Part shown: positions 47,060-58,606 of the stretch, in pieces
Position numbering within the stretch: the stretch's first letter is position 1
How the letters are laid out: every line of letters begins with the position of its first letter
Assembly (NCBI GenBank): GCA_025330725.1
Contig: JAIWND010000029.1
Location: 1 to 64,000, forward strand
DNA length: 64,000 nt
Direction of reading: 5' to 3'
From: Chlamydoabsidia padenii
Taxonomy: Eukaryota > Mucoromycota > Mucoromycetes > Mucorales > Cunninghamellaceae
Made by a program: the position numbers and the translations under genes
Notes under the pieces: model-generated
Database searches by the model: none
Told to the model about the DNA's origin: nothing
The model's input: only the letters and a program-made list of their open reading frames with translations

Positions 47060-48270
47060 CTAGGCGCAAGGGATTTCGGTATTCGGCGTTTGAAAACGAA
47101 GCTTCCTTCCGTCTAGAAAAAATAAAATAATCTTCAACGCAAAGGACAGGTGAATGTCATTACAAGCCTGAACATACTGCCACAAGGGTCTTGGAGCTTG
47201 GCTTTTGCGGTGACTTATGTTGGAAATATGTCGCAGTGTCCACATCGTCACTTTAATCATTAGCATCCGTTGACAATTGGAGTGAGTAGACCCCTTTCCA
47301 AATCTTAGTAGAGGCAGACGGGATCTGAAAATGAAATCTGGTTTCTTCTACATACATTCTTCTTTTTTTTATTTTTTATTTTATTACAAAAATCAGGTTC
47401 AAACAATCTTGAGGCTATACTGCTCCATACAGAGGACTTGGTACAATGGTCATTATGTAAACTTTGTGCGAAATAGGCTAAGGAATGCTCATGGTCACTT
47501 TTGTCATTAGCATCACTTGTCCATCAAGGCAGTAGAGTCCTCTTAAGATTCAAGGCGAGGGTAAGCGGGTTTTGAAATAAGTTTTATCTTGTGTGTCAAA
47601 TTTTCATTCTGCAACTTTTTTTTTTTACAAAAGTCAGGGTAAAACGATCTTGAGACTACACTACTCCATACAGTGGACTTGGTACAATGGCCATTATGTG
47701 AGCTTTGCTGGAAATAGGCTATAATGTCCACGTCGCCACTATTGTCATTAGCATCGCTTGTTCATTAAGGCAGTAGAGCCTTTTTAAATCTTAGCAGAGG
47801 CAGGCGGGCTCTGAAAATAAAGTCTGGTTCCTCTTCGTACTTTTTTTCTTCTTGCAAATGACAGGCAAAAGTCATCGCAAGCCTGAACATACCGACACAA
47901 GAGTCTTGGAGCTTGGCTTTTGCAGTGACTTATGTTTGAAATATGCCATAGTATCCACATCACCACTTTAATCATTAGCATCCGATAACAATTGAGCTGG
48001 TAGTGCTCTCCCAAATTTTAGTAGAGGCAGGCGGGATCTGAAAATAAAGTCTGGTTCCTCTTCGTACTTTTTTTCTTCTTCTTGCAAATGACAGGCAAAA
48101 GTCATCGCAAGCCTGAACATATTGACACAAGGGTCTTGGTACTTGGCTTTTGCGGTAAGCTATGTTTGAAATATGCCATAGTATCCACATCACCACTTTA
48201 ATCATTAGCATTCGTTAACAATTGAGCTAGTAGTGCTCTTCCAACATTCCGTGCGGGCTTTCCTTGCGCC
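47060..48270. repeat. Tandem array of five diverged units of about 226-246 bp
   Basis: The anchor GCGGGATCTGAAAAT recurs at 47083, 47319, 47565, 47804 and 48030, and a decayed form at about 48256. Each unit also has a T/C-rich stretch, a TTGGTAC- or TTGGAGCTTGG-type middle and CATTAGCATC near the end. Two subtypes exist. Units 1, 4 and 5 share AAGCCTGAACATA and CTTGGCTTTTGC. Units 2 and 3 share CTCCATACAG and TTGGTACAATGG. Units 4 and 5 are almost identical, so the latest duplication is recent. Short minus-strand frames beginning MLMIKVxMWxL occur in units 1, 4 and 5, but there is no good case for coding. No terminal inverted repeat, transposase or target duplication is seen. Confidence 0.85.
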
Positions 48271-48460
48271 TCGCATTTGCCGCTGCATGAATGATCTGAT
48301 AGAATGAATGGCCTGCATACCATGAGTTTTATTTAGCAGAGTATTATAAAAAGAAGATATCAGTGTTTATATATAAAGGTGTATCTGTACAAGAGGAAGA
48401 AGAAAAAAAAAAAGAGAGAGAGGGAAATAAAGATCTACAATATTACTTATCCCATATTCA

Positions 48461-50158
48461 TTATTGGTTTGCCATTTTGGAAGCCATCATGGCAATGACC
48501 GAGGCACCCAAGCCAGACCCATCCCTCGACAATTCGAATCGCACACGTTGACGCATCTTTTCACCAAACAGTTCGACCAAGGCATCCATCATGTTCTTTT
48601 CAAAGTCAGGGTAAAATTCGTACAAAGAACCATCGATCGCAATCAAACAATCCTTCTTGTCATCCCCAATCAGATCCTTGTGAGTCAAGATACCAGCAAG
48701 ACCACAGGCAGCCAGGCGAGCGGAACGGCGACCCACAGCTTGACAAATAAGTTTCACCATCTGTCGATCGGCCAAGGTGGTTGATCCCTTTGGTAGATCC
48801 ATAATGTCTTCAAGCACGTGTTGGGTGGCGGTCAGTTGAGGAGAATGGTCGGCTTCGATCGTGGACATGTATGCAGTTTCAAATCGCCATTGAGCGTTGA
48901 GTTCGGGTGATGATTGTCCGTTGAATAAAACCCGTCGATCGATCCAGTGGAGCATACAGTTACGAGCGATTTCCCCAAGGTACATTCCAGAAATCATCTT
49001 TTCAAACAATTGTTGGTTGGTGTTGACCGATTCCCGATTCATCTTGTTATCATGCATTGTCAATGGCAAAATACGGCGTTCACAATCAAACGCTCCCCAT
49101 TCCATGTTTACCACCATTTCGTTGGATAAGGTCTTGCTGCTGTTGAACTCCTTTTTGATGCGAGGTAGATCTTCGTAGTAGCCTATGCAAATTTAAAATC
49201 CGATGAGACGAAAATGAGAAAAGGAAAAAAAAAAAAAAAAAGACGGAGACTTACAAGTATTGGATCCAGTACCAAGGATCACTCCCATGATAGTTTCTGG
49301 ATGTCGATAAGCATGAGCCATCAAAGTTCCAACAGTATCATTTACAATCTGTCAAAATAAAAGGAAGGAAAAAAAACATGGGTTACTATTTTTAGGTCGG
49401 GATTTGAAAATCCGGATGTTCGGAATTAACTTACAGCAGCAATATTGACCTGAAGGTTCTTACGATGGAAAGCATCCTGAAGCAAGACAGCAGGATCCTT
49501 ACCTACAGCATTGGCACAAGAAAACCCTTTTGTCCATTGTTTCAATTCACCGCTATCGATGGAAGTTTGCAAGATGGGGAAAGAGAAAGTGAAGCCGAGA
49601 TCAAGAGAATGATGGGGATCGCCATGTTCACTGATGAAATCATCCACACAGTCCGCAATGAAATCACACAAATGACGCATATCACCCATCTTGAGTTGTT
49701 CAGAGACCACATACTTTTGTTGATGGAGAGTGTATTTGCCGTCCCCGAGTAATTCGACATGGCACACACGCAAGTTTGTTCCGCCCAAATCTAGTGCAAG
49801 GTACTTGCCAGTTTCTTGTCCTGTAGGTCGACCACTGACAAAACTAGGAATCATGGCCACTAGAAAAAAGAGAAATTAATCGGGATTTGAAGCTTAAACA
49901 TGTTGAAATGCCGATTCGCTTACCTGTAGCCCCATGTTCGTCAAGTCCTTTCTTCATTTCTATTACAAATTGATTGACGATGGCATGCATATGTTCTGTG
50001 GTCACATTGAAATCAGAATCAATCTGTTTCATGGCTTTGAGTTGCTCGACGGATCCTTGAAATTCAACAGGGGTATCTTCTTGTACGACATGACATGTGG
50101 CGAAATGGCTATTCATATCAACGATGGTTTGATTGTGAGTGGTTGCGGAAGGTGACAT
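48461..50158 (-). CDS. HXK: Hexokinase
   Basis: Four exons (49924-50158, 49435-49859, 49255-49348, 48461-49182) sum to 491 residues. Sugar kinase motifs are all visible: [20 protein letters not shown] (phosphate 1), [20 protein letters not shown] (sugar binding), [20 protein letters not shown] with the catalytic Asp, [25 protein letters not shown] and [17 protein letters not shown]. It phosphorylates glucose and other hexoses with ATP in the cytosol. The N-terminal extension ([20 protein letters not shown]) is longer than in yeast Hxk2 and lacks its nuclear-shuttling Lys/Met motif. Two introns (around 49397 and 49880) each contain a nearly exact CGGGATTTGAAA element. Confidence 0.95.
49397..49410 (+). 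repeat. Spacer element inside a hexokinase intron
   Basis: TCGGGATTTGAAAA is an exact copy within the intron 49349-49434. A second copy TCGGGATTTGAAG at 49880-49892 lies in the neighbouring intron. Confidence 0.6.
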
Positions 50159-51391
50159 TGGTGTGTTTGTAAAAGAGCTGTGATGAAAAAGAAAACCGGG
50201 GAGGAGGAGGAGGAGGTTGGTTTTTATAATACCCCTTTTCACCCCGCTTCCCAGGTCGGAAGGACATGCCTTAAAAGGATGTTAGCCTTTCTGGGTTACC
50301 CGGTGGAGCTGGTTGCATATTATTTCAGTCTTTTCCCACTTTTTCCCATATAGGGGTGATTAAAATAGTTTGGGTTGGTGGTTGTTCATGATACGTTCGA
50401 TATCATATGAAAAGATTACCCAACAAGAATATAACGTGGCTCTTGAGATTTACATCACGACGATCACAAGAGAAGATCTGGCAGATTGTTTCATTGTAAA
50501 AGTAAACACTCGACGCCTCAAATAGTATGGTCAAGAAAAAAAACCCCCCCCCTTTGCTTATGCTTACATGAGATGATATAATTTGATATGATAAAGTATC
50601 GTCATATTCGATGATGCAGGTCTTAGTTTGCTGGCATGAATATCGGTGTTTGAAACCCAAAAAGGTAACGGGTAGGGTCGAGTTTTCCCAATTTTCCTGG
50701 ATGTTCCCATTGAATAAAAAGTCAGCATATTATTGCAGAAACTTAAAACAGGCATATGCTGTTTCAAGTTTTCTTTTTTCTTTTTTTTTCCCTTGTCCCG
50801 CATTCACAAGACCAACATGTCACATTGAATGAGGGACAAAGAGCTTTTCCTCGTAACATAGTCAAACTGGATTCATGTACCACTTTCTCAAGCCCCCTTA
50901 ATCGATCAGGTACAAGAAAATAAAATCAAACTTCCCCACCCCCGCTATGTATTCAAATCCCGACGTTGTACTGTGGATAAAAGTGATTGGTACACAGGGA
51001 CATCATCATGATTACATCATACCACCAGTGAACAGTGAAGTAAAAAGATTCGATCTTCTTGACCTTGATCATAGCTTTTGAAGAGAGCAATACAACCTTC
51101 CTTTTTGAAGAACCGCATGATGGCCTTATCTTCTGATTCCCCAAAGTCCCTGTTTTAGCTTCATGCAATTCATTGATACTATAACAATCATTTCAAACGT
51201 ATCTACATTATCTTACAAACAATACTTTATTTATGCAGTTTTCCAACCAATACAACATTCTATACTAAAAGGGTATTGACAAAATAATAATAAAAAGGGG
51301 ATGTAATAAAAAAACTATACAGCTATATCTATTTAAAAGCACACACTACACACATAAAAAAAGGGGGAAGGGCTAAAAAACTAGACTAAAT
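50159..51391. other. Spacer hexokinase / HEL2
   Basis: No gene was found. TCGGTGTTTGAAA at 50643-50655 is preceded by GGCATGAATA. TTCAAATCCCG lies at 50952-50962. The rest is AT-rich with 3' UTR features of HEL2 from 51170 onwards. Confidence 0.5.
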
Positions 51392-54075
51392 CTATAGACC
51401 AACACGGAATAACACCTGTTTGCCCTTTTTGCCCTTCTTTTTCTTGTCGACGACGACAGGATCGGTATCAATGTATTCGGATGAATCGTAATCATTAGAA
51501 GGTGACCAAGCAGAACCATTGTTGTTGTTTCGTCGCATGTTGAGTACGGTAGGGTGAGTTCGACGAGAGGTGCCTGAGGAAGGTAATGATGGGAATTGCT
51601 GAGTGACCATTTCTGGAAAGTCGTCTTTGATAGGTGGTTGTGGTGATGATGATGATGTGCCAGCCCAAGCCGTTTTAGTACGATTCACTTGAGGTGTGGG
51701 GAATGACATTGGTGAGCTTGGTCGAGATGAGACAGGCGATCCACGTGGCGAATGTCCTCGGGATGAAGTGGCAGGGGCCCCATGTGCTGCAGCATTGGCC
51801 ACACGATCCCATACACCGGCTTTGGATTTACTTGTCGTTCGAGTACCACCTACACGTGTGCTACCACCTTTGATCACCAAGACACGTTGAGAAGTCCCAT
51901 GAGTTCCACCCGAGCGGTTATCCAAAGAGGTCAGGGCAGGAAAGTTTTGAATCTAAGTTGTCGTTTGAAGAGTTTAGTATCAAGATGATATATATATATA
52001 TATTGTGGAATCACACTTACATTGGCCTGAGCATTTCTCCAAGCATGCATGATTTCCCGTTTTTTTTCATGGCTGTCCATTAAATCTTCAACATCCTTCA
52101 AGATAGTCCCAGCCTTGGTTGTATCGTTGCCGCATAGATTGATGATTTCACAGACGTAACTACTGCCGTCTAGACTATTGTTACGATACGCTGTGGTCAA
52201 AGCTCGGAATTGTTCCACCTTTCGTGGTCCATCTAAAAGTCGACCCAGTTTTTGTAAGACTTCAGCATGTCGTTGTTTTGTGTCTTCTTCTTTGTTGTTG
52301 CTGTTAGTAGTAGTAGATGCTGAAGGAGATGCTGTGGCCGATCTAGAGTTACCACCAGAGACTTGACCTAATCCAGGCCACTGTTCTTCATTGTTGGAGG
52401 TCAAAGAGCCAAAGCCTTTTGGTTTCTGTAATCTTGTATTTTGACCTTGTTTTTCATTGCTACGATTCTTCTTGGGTTGGCCAGGTACTGTGGTGCGTTC
52501 AGAGGAAGAAGGTGATCCACCGATACTTGGGAAGTCGTTTGAAGTCAATGCTGATGTTGTGGATGCTGATGCTGATGATTCATGTTGCTGTTCCTGATGT
52601 TGTTGTCGTTGTTGAATTTTTGGTTTACCCTTGCCACGTCCGGATTCACCTACCCGAGATCCATATTCAAAGTTGAGATCAACACGACCAGAGGCACCAT
52701 GGACTTCGACCTTGATGTCATAAAAAAAAAGATGATGAGTATCAAGCACTGGTATAACCCCAACCCCCTTTGTTCTTCCTTTTATTACCTCATGTGCTTT
52801 CAGATCCAGATTAGAGTCAAACACAATGAATTTTTTGTTCAAGCATTCTCGATACATACAGAGATAATGTTCCTTCTTGAAGTGTTTTTCCTATTAAATA
52901 CAGTTAAAAGAGTCAGTCAACGTTGCCACCCAATTATCTATTTCTTACCAAACCATTATAATCAGCATAATATTCATGTCGCACACCATTGCGAACACAT
53001 ATATGACATTGTTCATGCTTGTCCCTGCAGTGCACAAAGAGTTCATCATCCCCATAGAAGCTTTCACGACAAAAATGACATTCAGGATGACCCTTGAATC
53101 CTGAATCATCATCTTCCTTGTTCAATGCTTCCTTGTCGCCCACCTTGTAATGTTTGTTGAGTTGAGAATGTGTATATAGAGTATGTTCATGTGAAAAGAT
53201 CTTTTTGTTTTTGATGCACAGGTCACTAATCATAATAATCAAGTAACAAGTTAGTCATCAATTCCATCAAGTTCCATTGAATCCTTTACCATAATACCAA
53301 ATGATGTTCTTTGCTCGTATGTTTTTTCAATTCACCCCATCCATTACAGGCCACATCACAATTAGGTTCAGGACAGTTGTATTGAAGCAAAAGCACCGTA
53401 TCTTGATGAATCAACTTGTCTTCGAATCGAATATCCAGTTTGCGGTCCACGTAAAAGATATCTGTTTGAGTGAAGGCTTCAAATGGCTTGACAGGATCCT
53501 TGGTGAATATTATGGTTTTTTGTTCCGTCTAGACAAAGAATAAAGATTTACTTTTTAGTTCAATATCCATCTACTCGACTATATTATATTATACTTACAT
53601 TACAATAGACACAGTTCTTTGTGCCATAAAAAGCTCGAAGTCGAAGAGCACACAAGTGACAAGTACGGTGGTTACAAGCTGAAACTGCAAAAGTCACAAC
53701 AGGTTCCGTACAAATAAAACAACTGTCGTCTTCATTCTTGTCGCTGTCGTTATCACTGTCGCTGTCGGCTTTGGTTAAAGTAGTAACAGGTTTCTTCAAG
53801 GTATCATTGTTGGTTGTATCAGTAGTGGCCACCTTTTCATCACCCTTGTTGTCCGGTCTCTTTTTACTTCGCCTATGTTGATTAGCACCACCATTAACCT
53901 TCTTTTCTTGAGTCTTTTTGTCATCCTGATTCTTGTTCTTGTTCTTGTTGAAATGTCGATGTGGTCGCGTGTGTTTTTTAGCAGAAGAAGATTGATCAGC
54001 ACCTCCAGTAGTGGTCACAGAACTGTTATCTTGAGTATTAACAGGAATAGAATTGGCTTGAAGAGTAGAATCCAT
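51392..54075 (-). CDS. HEL2: Hel2/ZNF598-type RING E3 ligase of ribosome quality control
   Basis: About seven exons on the minus strand. The N-terminus is basic and disordered (KKHTRPHRHFNKNKNK). The RING follows: CFICTEPVVTFAVSACNHRT, then CHLCALRLRAFYGTKNCVYC. The C2H2 series typical of Hel2/ZNF598 comes next: YNCPEPNCDVACNGWGELKK, HTLYTHSQLNKHYKVGDKEA, HPECHFCRESFYGDDELFVH, HEQCHICVRNGVRHEYY and HYLCMYRECLNKKFIVFDSN. The C-terminal half is disordered with a conserved helical patch (EVLQKLGRLLDGPRKVEQFR). Hel2 ubiquitinates 40S proteins of collided ribosomes. Frame is preserved through all splices I checked. The start is the first ATG in the open frame after the promoter GC-box. Confidence 0.93.
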
Positions 54076-54543
54076 AAAGTAGTAGATTAGAGTAAGGAAT
54101 TTAAACAAAAAGAGATGGTTAGAGGAAAAGAGAAAGGTTGTTTTGATGTTTCCTCTCTCCATCTTAATAATTCAAGCTGCGGCGGCGGTCAAAAAAATGA
54201 AAAAATCTCGGCCAATGGGATAGCTCCATTTCTCTACGACGTATAATTTACCTCTGACACTTTTCTTTATTATATAATGGAAAAGACATGATTTGCAATT
54301 AGATAATACTATCAGGAAGTATATTGATGATTATGATTAATAGTAATGATTTTTACCCTAACCTGTCGATTGACTACTAACTGGCACCATGGTCCCAAAA
54401 AAAAAAAAAAAGCCGTGTGTCTCCGAATGGATTTTCATTGGCTCTCCTATTTTTTTTTTTTTTTTTTCCTTTTTCTTTCTTTTCCTTCCTTCATTACTCT
54501 CTATATCCTTTATCCCCCTCCCCTCCTCCACTAGACACCATAG
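54076..54543. other. Divergent promoter HEL2 / DIC1
   Basis: No gene was found. GCGGCGGTCAAAAAAAT near 54180 may be a diverged element copy. CCAAT-type boxes occur near 54212. A poly-T block (54450-54470) and pyrimidine-rich leader precede the carrier ATG. Confidence 0.4.
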
Positions 54544-55411
54544 ATGTATCGAACGGCGACAGTCTCTATACCATCCTCAACTACAACAGCAACAACAAGT
54601 AATAATAGACTGGGTACAACATCGTCACCTCCTCCTTTTTGGTTTGGTGGTGCAGCGTCCTGTGTTGCCACCTTTGTGTCTCACCCTTTCGATCTGACAA
54701 AAGTACGAATACAAACCGAAGTCAAGAAACAACAACAATTACAACGAGGCTCTGTCACTTGGGATTGGCGGTTATTAAGGCCAAGTAATATGATCCGTAC
54801 TATGCGGTCCATTGTCCATACTGAAGGGATCAAGGCTCTTTATAGTGGATTAGATGCCAGTTTACTACGTCAAGGTACTTATTCCACTATACGATTTGGA
54901 CTGTATGATCACTTTAAATGGTTAATGGCTGGTGACCAAAGTAAGAAATTTTATATTTATTGTCTGACATGCATGATTGATCAGATCGGGCACAATTCTT
55001 AACCCTTTGATAATTTTTAGAACCGACATTTCAACAATTACTGATATGTTCGACTGCAGCAGGAATACTTGGCGGGGCATTTGGCAATCCCAGTGATGTG
55101 GTCAATGTACGGATGCAAGGGGATGGACAACTACCGGTGGATAAACAACGACATTATAAAAACGCATTAGATGGGATGTATCGGATTTGTCGTGACGAAG
55201 GTCCTCGGGTGCTTTTACGTGGGTTGGGTCCAAGTACACAACGTGCTGTCCTGATCACTGTATCTCAAATGACAAGTTATGATGTGTTTAAAATGGCTCT
55301 AGTCCAACGTTTAGGATGGTATGATGATGGTATGATGACTCATTTTAGTGCTAGTCTCCTCGCTGTAAGTCCAGAACAAAAAAAAAAAACATTTAACAAA
55401 TTGTGTCTCCT

Positions 55412-55452
<41 letters not shown>

Positions 55453-55745
55453 TGGGTTTATTGTAGGGATTAGTGGCCACCACAGTATGTTCTCCTTTGG
55501 ACGTGGTCAAAACTAGAATCATGAGTGCGCACGTGCACGACAGCAACATCCCGATACACCAAATTATGCTTCAGATGATCAAAAGGGAAGGATTCGGATC
55601 ATTATTCCGGGGTTGGATGCCGGCTTATATCCGTTTGGGACCTCACACCATCGTCACTTTTTTGGTATTGGAAAAACTCAAGGAACAATATGCTGGCGTT
55701 GTAAATAGGCATCCTGTGGATCAAGAACCTTCACTAAGGTCGTAG
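54544..55745 (+). CDS. DIC1: Mitochondrial dicarboxylate carrier (SLC25, Dic1-like)
   Basis: Three exons. All three mitochondrial carrier repeats are present, with signature motifs SHPFDLTKVRIQ, GNPSDVVNVRMQGD and CSPLDVVKTRIMSA. The matching second halves are GIKALYSGLDASLLRQGTYS, GPRVLLRGLGPSTQRAVLIT and GFGSLFRGWMPAYIRLGPHT. The substrate-contact segments and GLVATTVCSPLDVVKTRIM match fungal Dic1 closely. It exchanges malate or succinate for phosphate across the inner membrane. The N-terminus (MYRTATVSIPSSTTTATTSN) is short and Thr-rich. The last intron contains about 35 T. Confidence 0.92.
55415..55449. repeat. Poly-T tract in the last DIC1 intron
   Basis: About 35 T before the acceptor TTGTAG. 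This is the same length as the run at 16256, perhaps a sequencing or assembly ceiling. Confidence 0.8.
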
Positions 55746-56207
55746 TTTTAGTATGTAGATCTTCCCCTTCACTCTGTATATCTCCCTTATATCAATAACT
55801 CATCCTTTACATATATATATTTATACATATCCATACATTGTCTTTTATGTTTATTTGCTTTTTTTTTTTTTTTTACCTAGTAATTAGTTGAATAAAACCA
55901 AATGTAGATGTTTGCCTTTTTAAACCAACATGTAGAACATCTGGATTCCTGCAAACATGGATTTTAAATCCCGAACCATTGATAAAGACAAGTTATAGAC
56001 CAAAAAAAAAAAAATGTTTATTATTACTATATTTTACATGCTAAAGCTATAGTAATTAAAGGAAGAAGAAAAAATTGAGATGAAGCCCTCTTTCAAATTG
56101 AAGAAAAACGGCGTTTAAACATATTTGAAAACTCGTCTCTTATAAAAAATCATACAAATATCTCAAACTCAACGTTATCCATTGTTTGAATGATTGGTTC
56201 ACTATCA

Positions 56208-56362
56208 ATTTTCATACGCTATCATTTCCCCAACACTGATCGCCATTTTTTCCCTTCATCCTTTATGTCTTCTTTCCACCCTCCTTCCTCCACTTCCAAT
56301 ATGGTTGGATGAATCCTCTCCTTCCGACACTGCCATTGTGGTCAGCCAGGTTGCAATGGTTA
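56208..56362. repeat. Direct repeat, copy 1
   Basis: Starts ATTTTCATACGCTATC and ends GGTTGCAATGGTTAT. It shares TCATTTCCCCAACACTGA, CCCTTCATCCTTTATGTC and TGTGGTCAGCCAGG with copy 2 but has an extra segment of about 30 bp. Confidence 0.75.
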
Positions 56363-56631
56363 TCTGCTGATTGGAGCCTGGTTTGATTAGGAAAAAGGGG
56401 GTCCATTGATACACATGACATTATCATAACCAGACTCTTTTTTTTTGCATTGATCGGGGTTTATTTGAATTCCCGCCACCGTTACATTCTAGCTCTTTAC
56501 ATGTATTGATTGATGATCAGCATGAATTGATCGATTGTAAATAGTGAAACTGACTCAAATACATGTTCTTATATCGTTTATCATATTGATTGATAAGGGC
56601 TTGCTCCATTGAATTGATGGGCTCATCGTTT

Positions 56632-56754
56632 ATTTTCACACATTATCATTTCCCCAACACTGACTGACAACTTTTTATCCCTTCATCCTTTATGTCTTCT
56701 TTCCGCCCTCCTTTCACCAACGCCAATGTGGTCAGCCAGGCTGCAACGGTTATA
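56632..56754. repeat. Direct repeat, copy 2
   Basis: Starts ATTTTCACACATTATC and ends GGCTGCAACGGTTAT, in the same orientation as copy 1 and about 420 bp downstream. No open frame is conserved between the copies. Confidence 0.75.
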
Positions 56755-57094
56755 CAACCAAACAATACATGTAGTAATGCTGACCACTTGGTATGAATCC
56801 GCGCACGCGCGCGCTCTCTCTCTCCATTCCTTTGTCTCCTCACCTTACCTACCTTCATTTTTTTTTCCGGGAAGTTATGGCAACCCACACACACTGCACC
56901 TTGGTGGTAAGTTTTATCATTTCCATAGACAAAAGGGGCTGAACACATGTACTAACTGACTGTTTGATTTCTTTTCCTATGTATGATTGCTTTTGATCAT
57001 TTCTTCCAACCACTTTTAAACATTGTATATTTTATTGTTGCTTTTATTTAATTAATTAATAAAACTAGTACTGTTAACTACTACATATAAAAGT

Positions 57095-58325
57095 TTATTG
57101 TGGTTTAGCGGATGGATAGGCATCCTTTACATCGATTGTCTTGTTATCGTCAACAGTAGGAGTGGTGCCGTATTGACGGACAAACTGCCGAGTCAAGCCC
57201 AACATACGATCGACAACCTGATCAGTAATTTGATAATGCAACACCAGACGTGCCACACGATCATCACTATCATCCACCAAGATCCCGCCTTGTTCCTTCA
57301 GATACCCCGCCCAAGCACGCATCGAGACGATCCCCCGAGTATCAATAAAGATCATATTCGTTTCCACCGGCAGTAAAGCACCCATTCCCAATCCCTTTAA
57401 GCCTTCCCATAACTTTTGTGTACGTCGATGGGTATCACCAAACATGGGCAAGACATGTTCCATGCAATAAAGAGCCGCACTTGCCAATCCACCGGCCTGT
57501 CTCCATCCTCCGCCCATAAGTTTTCGAAGATGACGAGCCCGTTTGATCGTCGCATGATCGCCCACCAACACTGAGCCGATGGGTGCACCGAGTCCTTTGG
57601 AAAGACAGATAGAGACTGTATCGCACAATCTACCATACGCCGCAAGAGGTAATCCTGAGGCGATGCTAGCATCCCATAGTCGCGCACCGTCCATGTGTAA
57701 TTTATAGCCATGTCGTAAAGTGTATTCCCTTATCGCTTCCAGTTGATCGAGAGGCATGACTGTTCCATTCAATGTGTTTTCCACTGCTACCACCTTGGTT
57801 ATTGCTCCACATAGATCGTCCCGGATGGCATGTTGTTCGATATCTTTTACAGCCAGATGCATTCCTTGAGGTTGTACTGCTGTGAGGGACGCTTGAGAGT
57901 GATAGGCGAGACCACCGCACTCGTATAGATTAATGTGAGACCGAGCATCCGCGAGCACCGAATGAGGAGGTTGGTGTAATGAAACTCGTAGCCCTAGTTG
58001 ATTGGTCATACTTCCTGACGCACAGAATAGCCCAGCTTCATGTCCAAGAAGTATCGCTACCCGTTGTTGAAGTTCATTTGTCGTTTCGTCTACCTATATA
58101 ATCATAAGCAATCAGTAAACTTGGTCCTTTATGAGACTGAATGGAAAGATAACTTACCCCAAAGACATCATCTGCTTTGGTCGCTGATTTCATAGCTTCA
58201 AACATGGCATCAGTAGGTTGAGTGGCTGTATCACTGGTGAGGTCATAAGTAATCCATCGTTTAAAGGTGTTGGCTAATGTTTGTGTCGATCGAGTAAAGG
58301 TTGGTTTTAAAATGTGAGAGATCAT
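57095..58325 (-). CDS. GLY1: L-threonine aldolase
   Basis: Two exons (58158-58325 and 57095-58093) give 388 residues. The N-terminus MISHILKPTFTRSTQTLANT is basic and Ser/Thr-rich, suggesting mitochondrial targeting. The fold-type I PLP core starts TYDLTSDTATQPTDAMFEAM, continues DDVFGVDETTNELQQRVA and GLFCASGSMTNQLGLRVSLH. It has YKLHMDGARLWDASIASGL and the PLP Lys in SICLSKGLGAPIGSVLVGD. It cleaves threonine (and allo-threonine) to glycine and acetaldehyde. The intron joins in phase 0 (DDVFG to VDETT). Confidence 0.94.
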
Positions 58326-58606
58326 AAAAGTAAAGAGCGAAAGAAGGGCGAAGCATAATCCCCCACCTGACTTTTTTTTTTTTTTTTAAAAAAAAAGAAA
58401 GGGGTCGGAGATCAGTCAAATCTAATTAATCTATAAAAAAGTTGATTTTATTTAAAAGTCTATGAGGGAAAAAAGATAAAAGTTACATACATATATAAAG
58501 AAGATAAAAAGTCTATAGTGGAGGAGAGGGTCATATAAAATAAAGTAAAAAAGTACATGGTCATAAACATAATAAAAGAGGGGAATTCATATAAATCTAG
58601 CATCTA

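Larger units (their letters stand above)
55746..57094. other. Convergent spacer with a duplicated block and several elements
   Basis: No gene was found. Elements: ATTTTAAATCCCG at 55961-55973 (preceded by GCAAACATGG), CGGCGTTTAAAC at 56109-56120, and a facing pair CGGGGTTT / TTGAATTCCCGCC at 56455-56477. A block of about 120-150 bp is duplicated at 56208-56362 and 56632-56754. Confidence 0.55.

Noticed and set aside
47060..48270. CRISPR-like or protein-coding reading of the tandem array
   Set aside because: Units are long, diverged and without spacers. The short MLMIKV frames are not preserved in all units.
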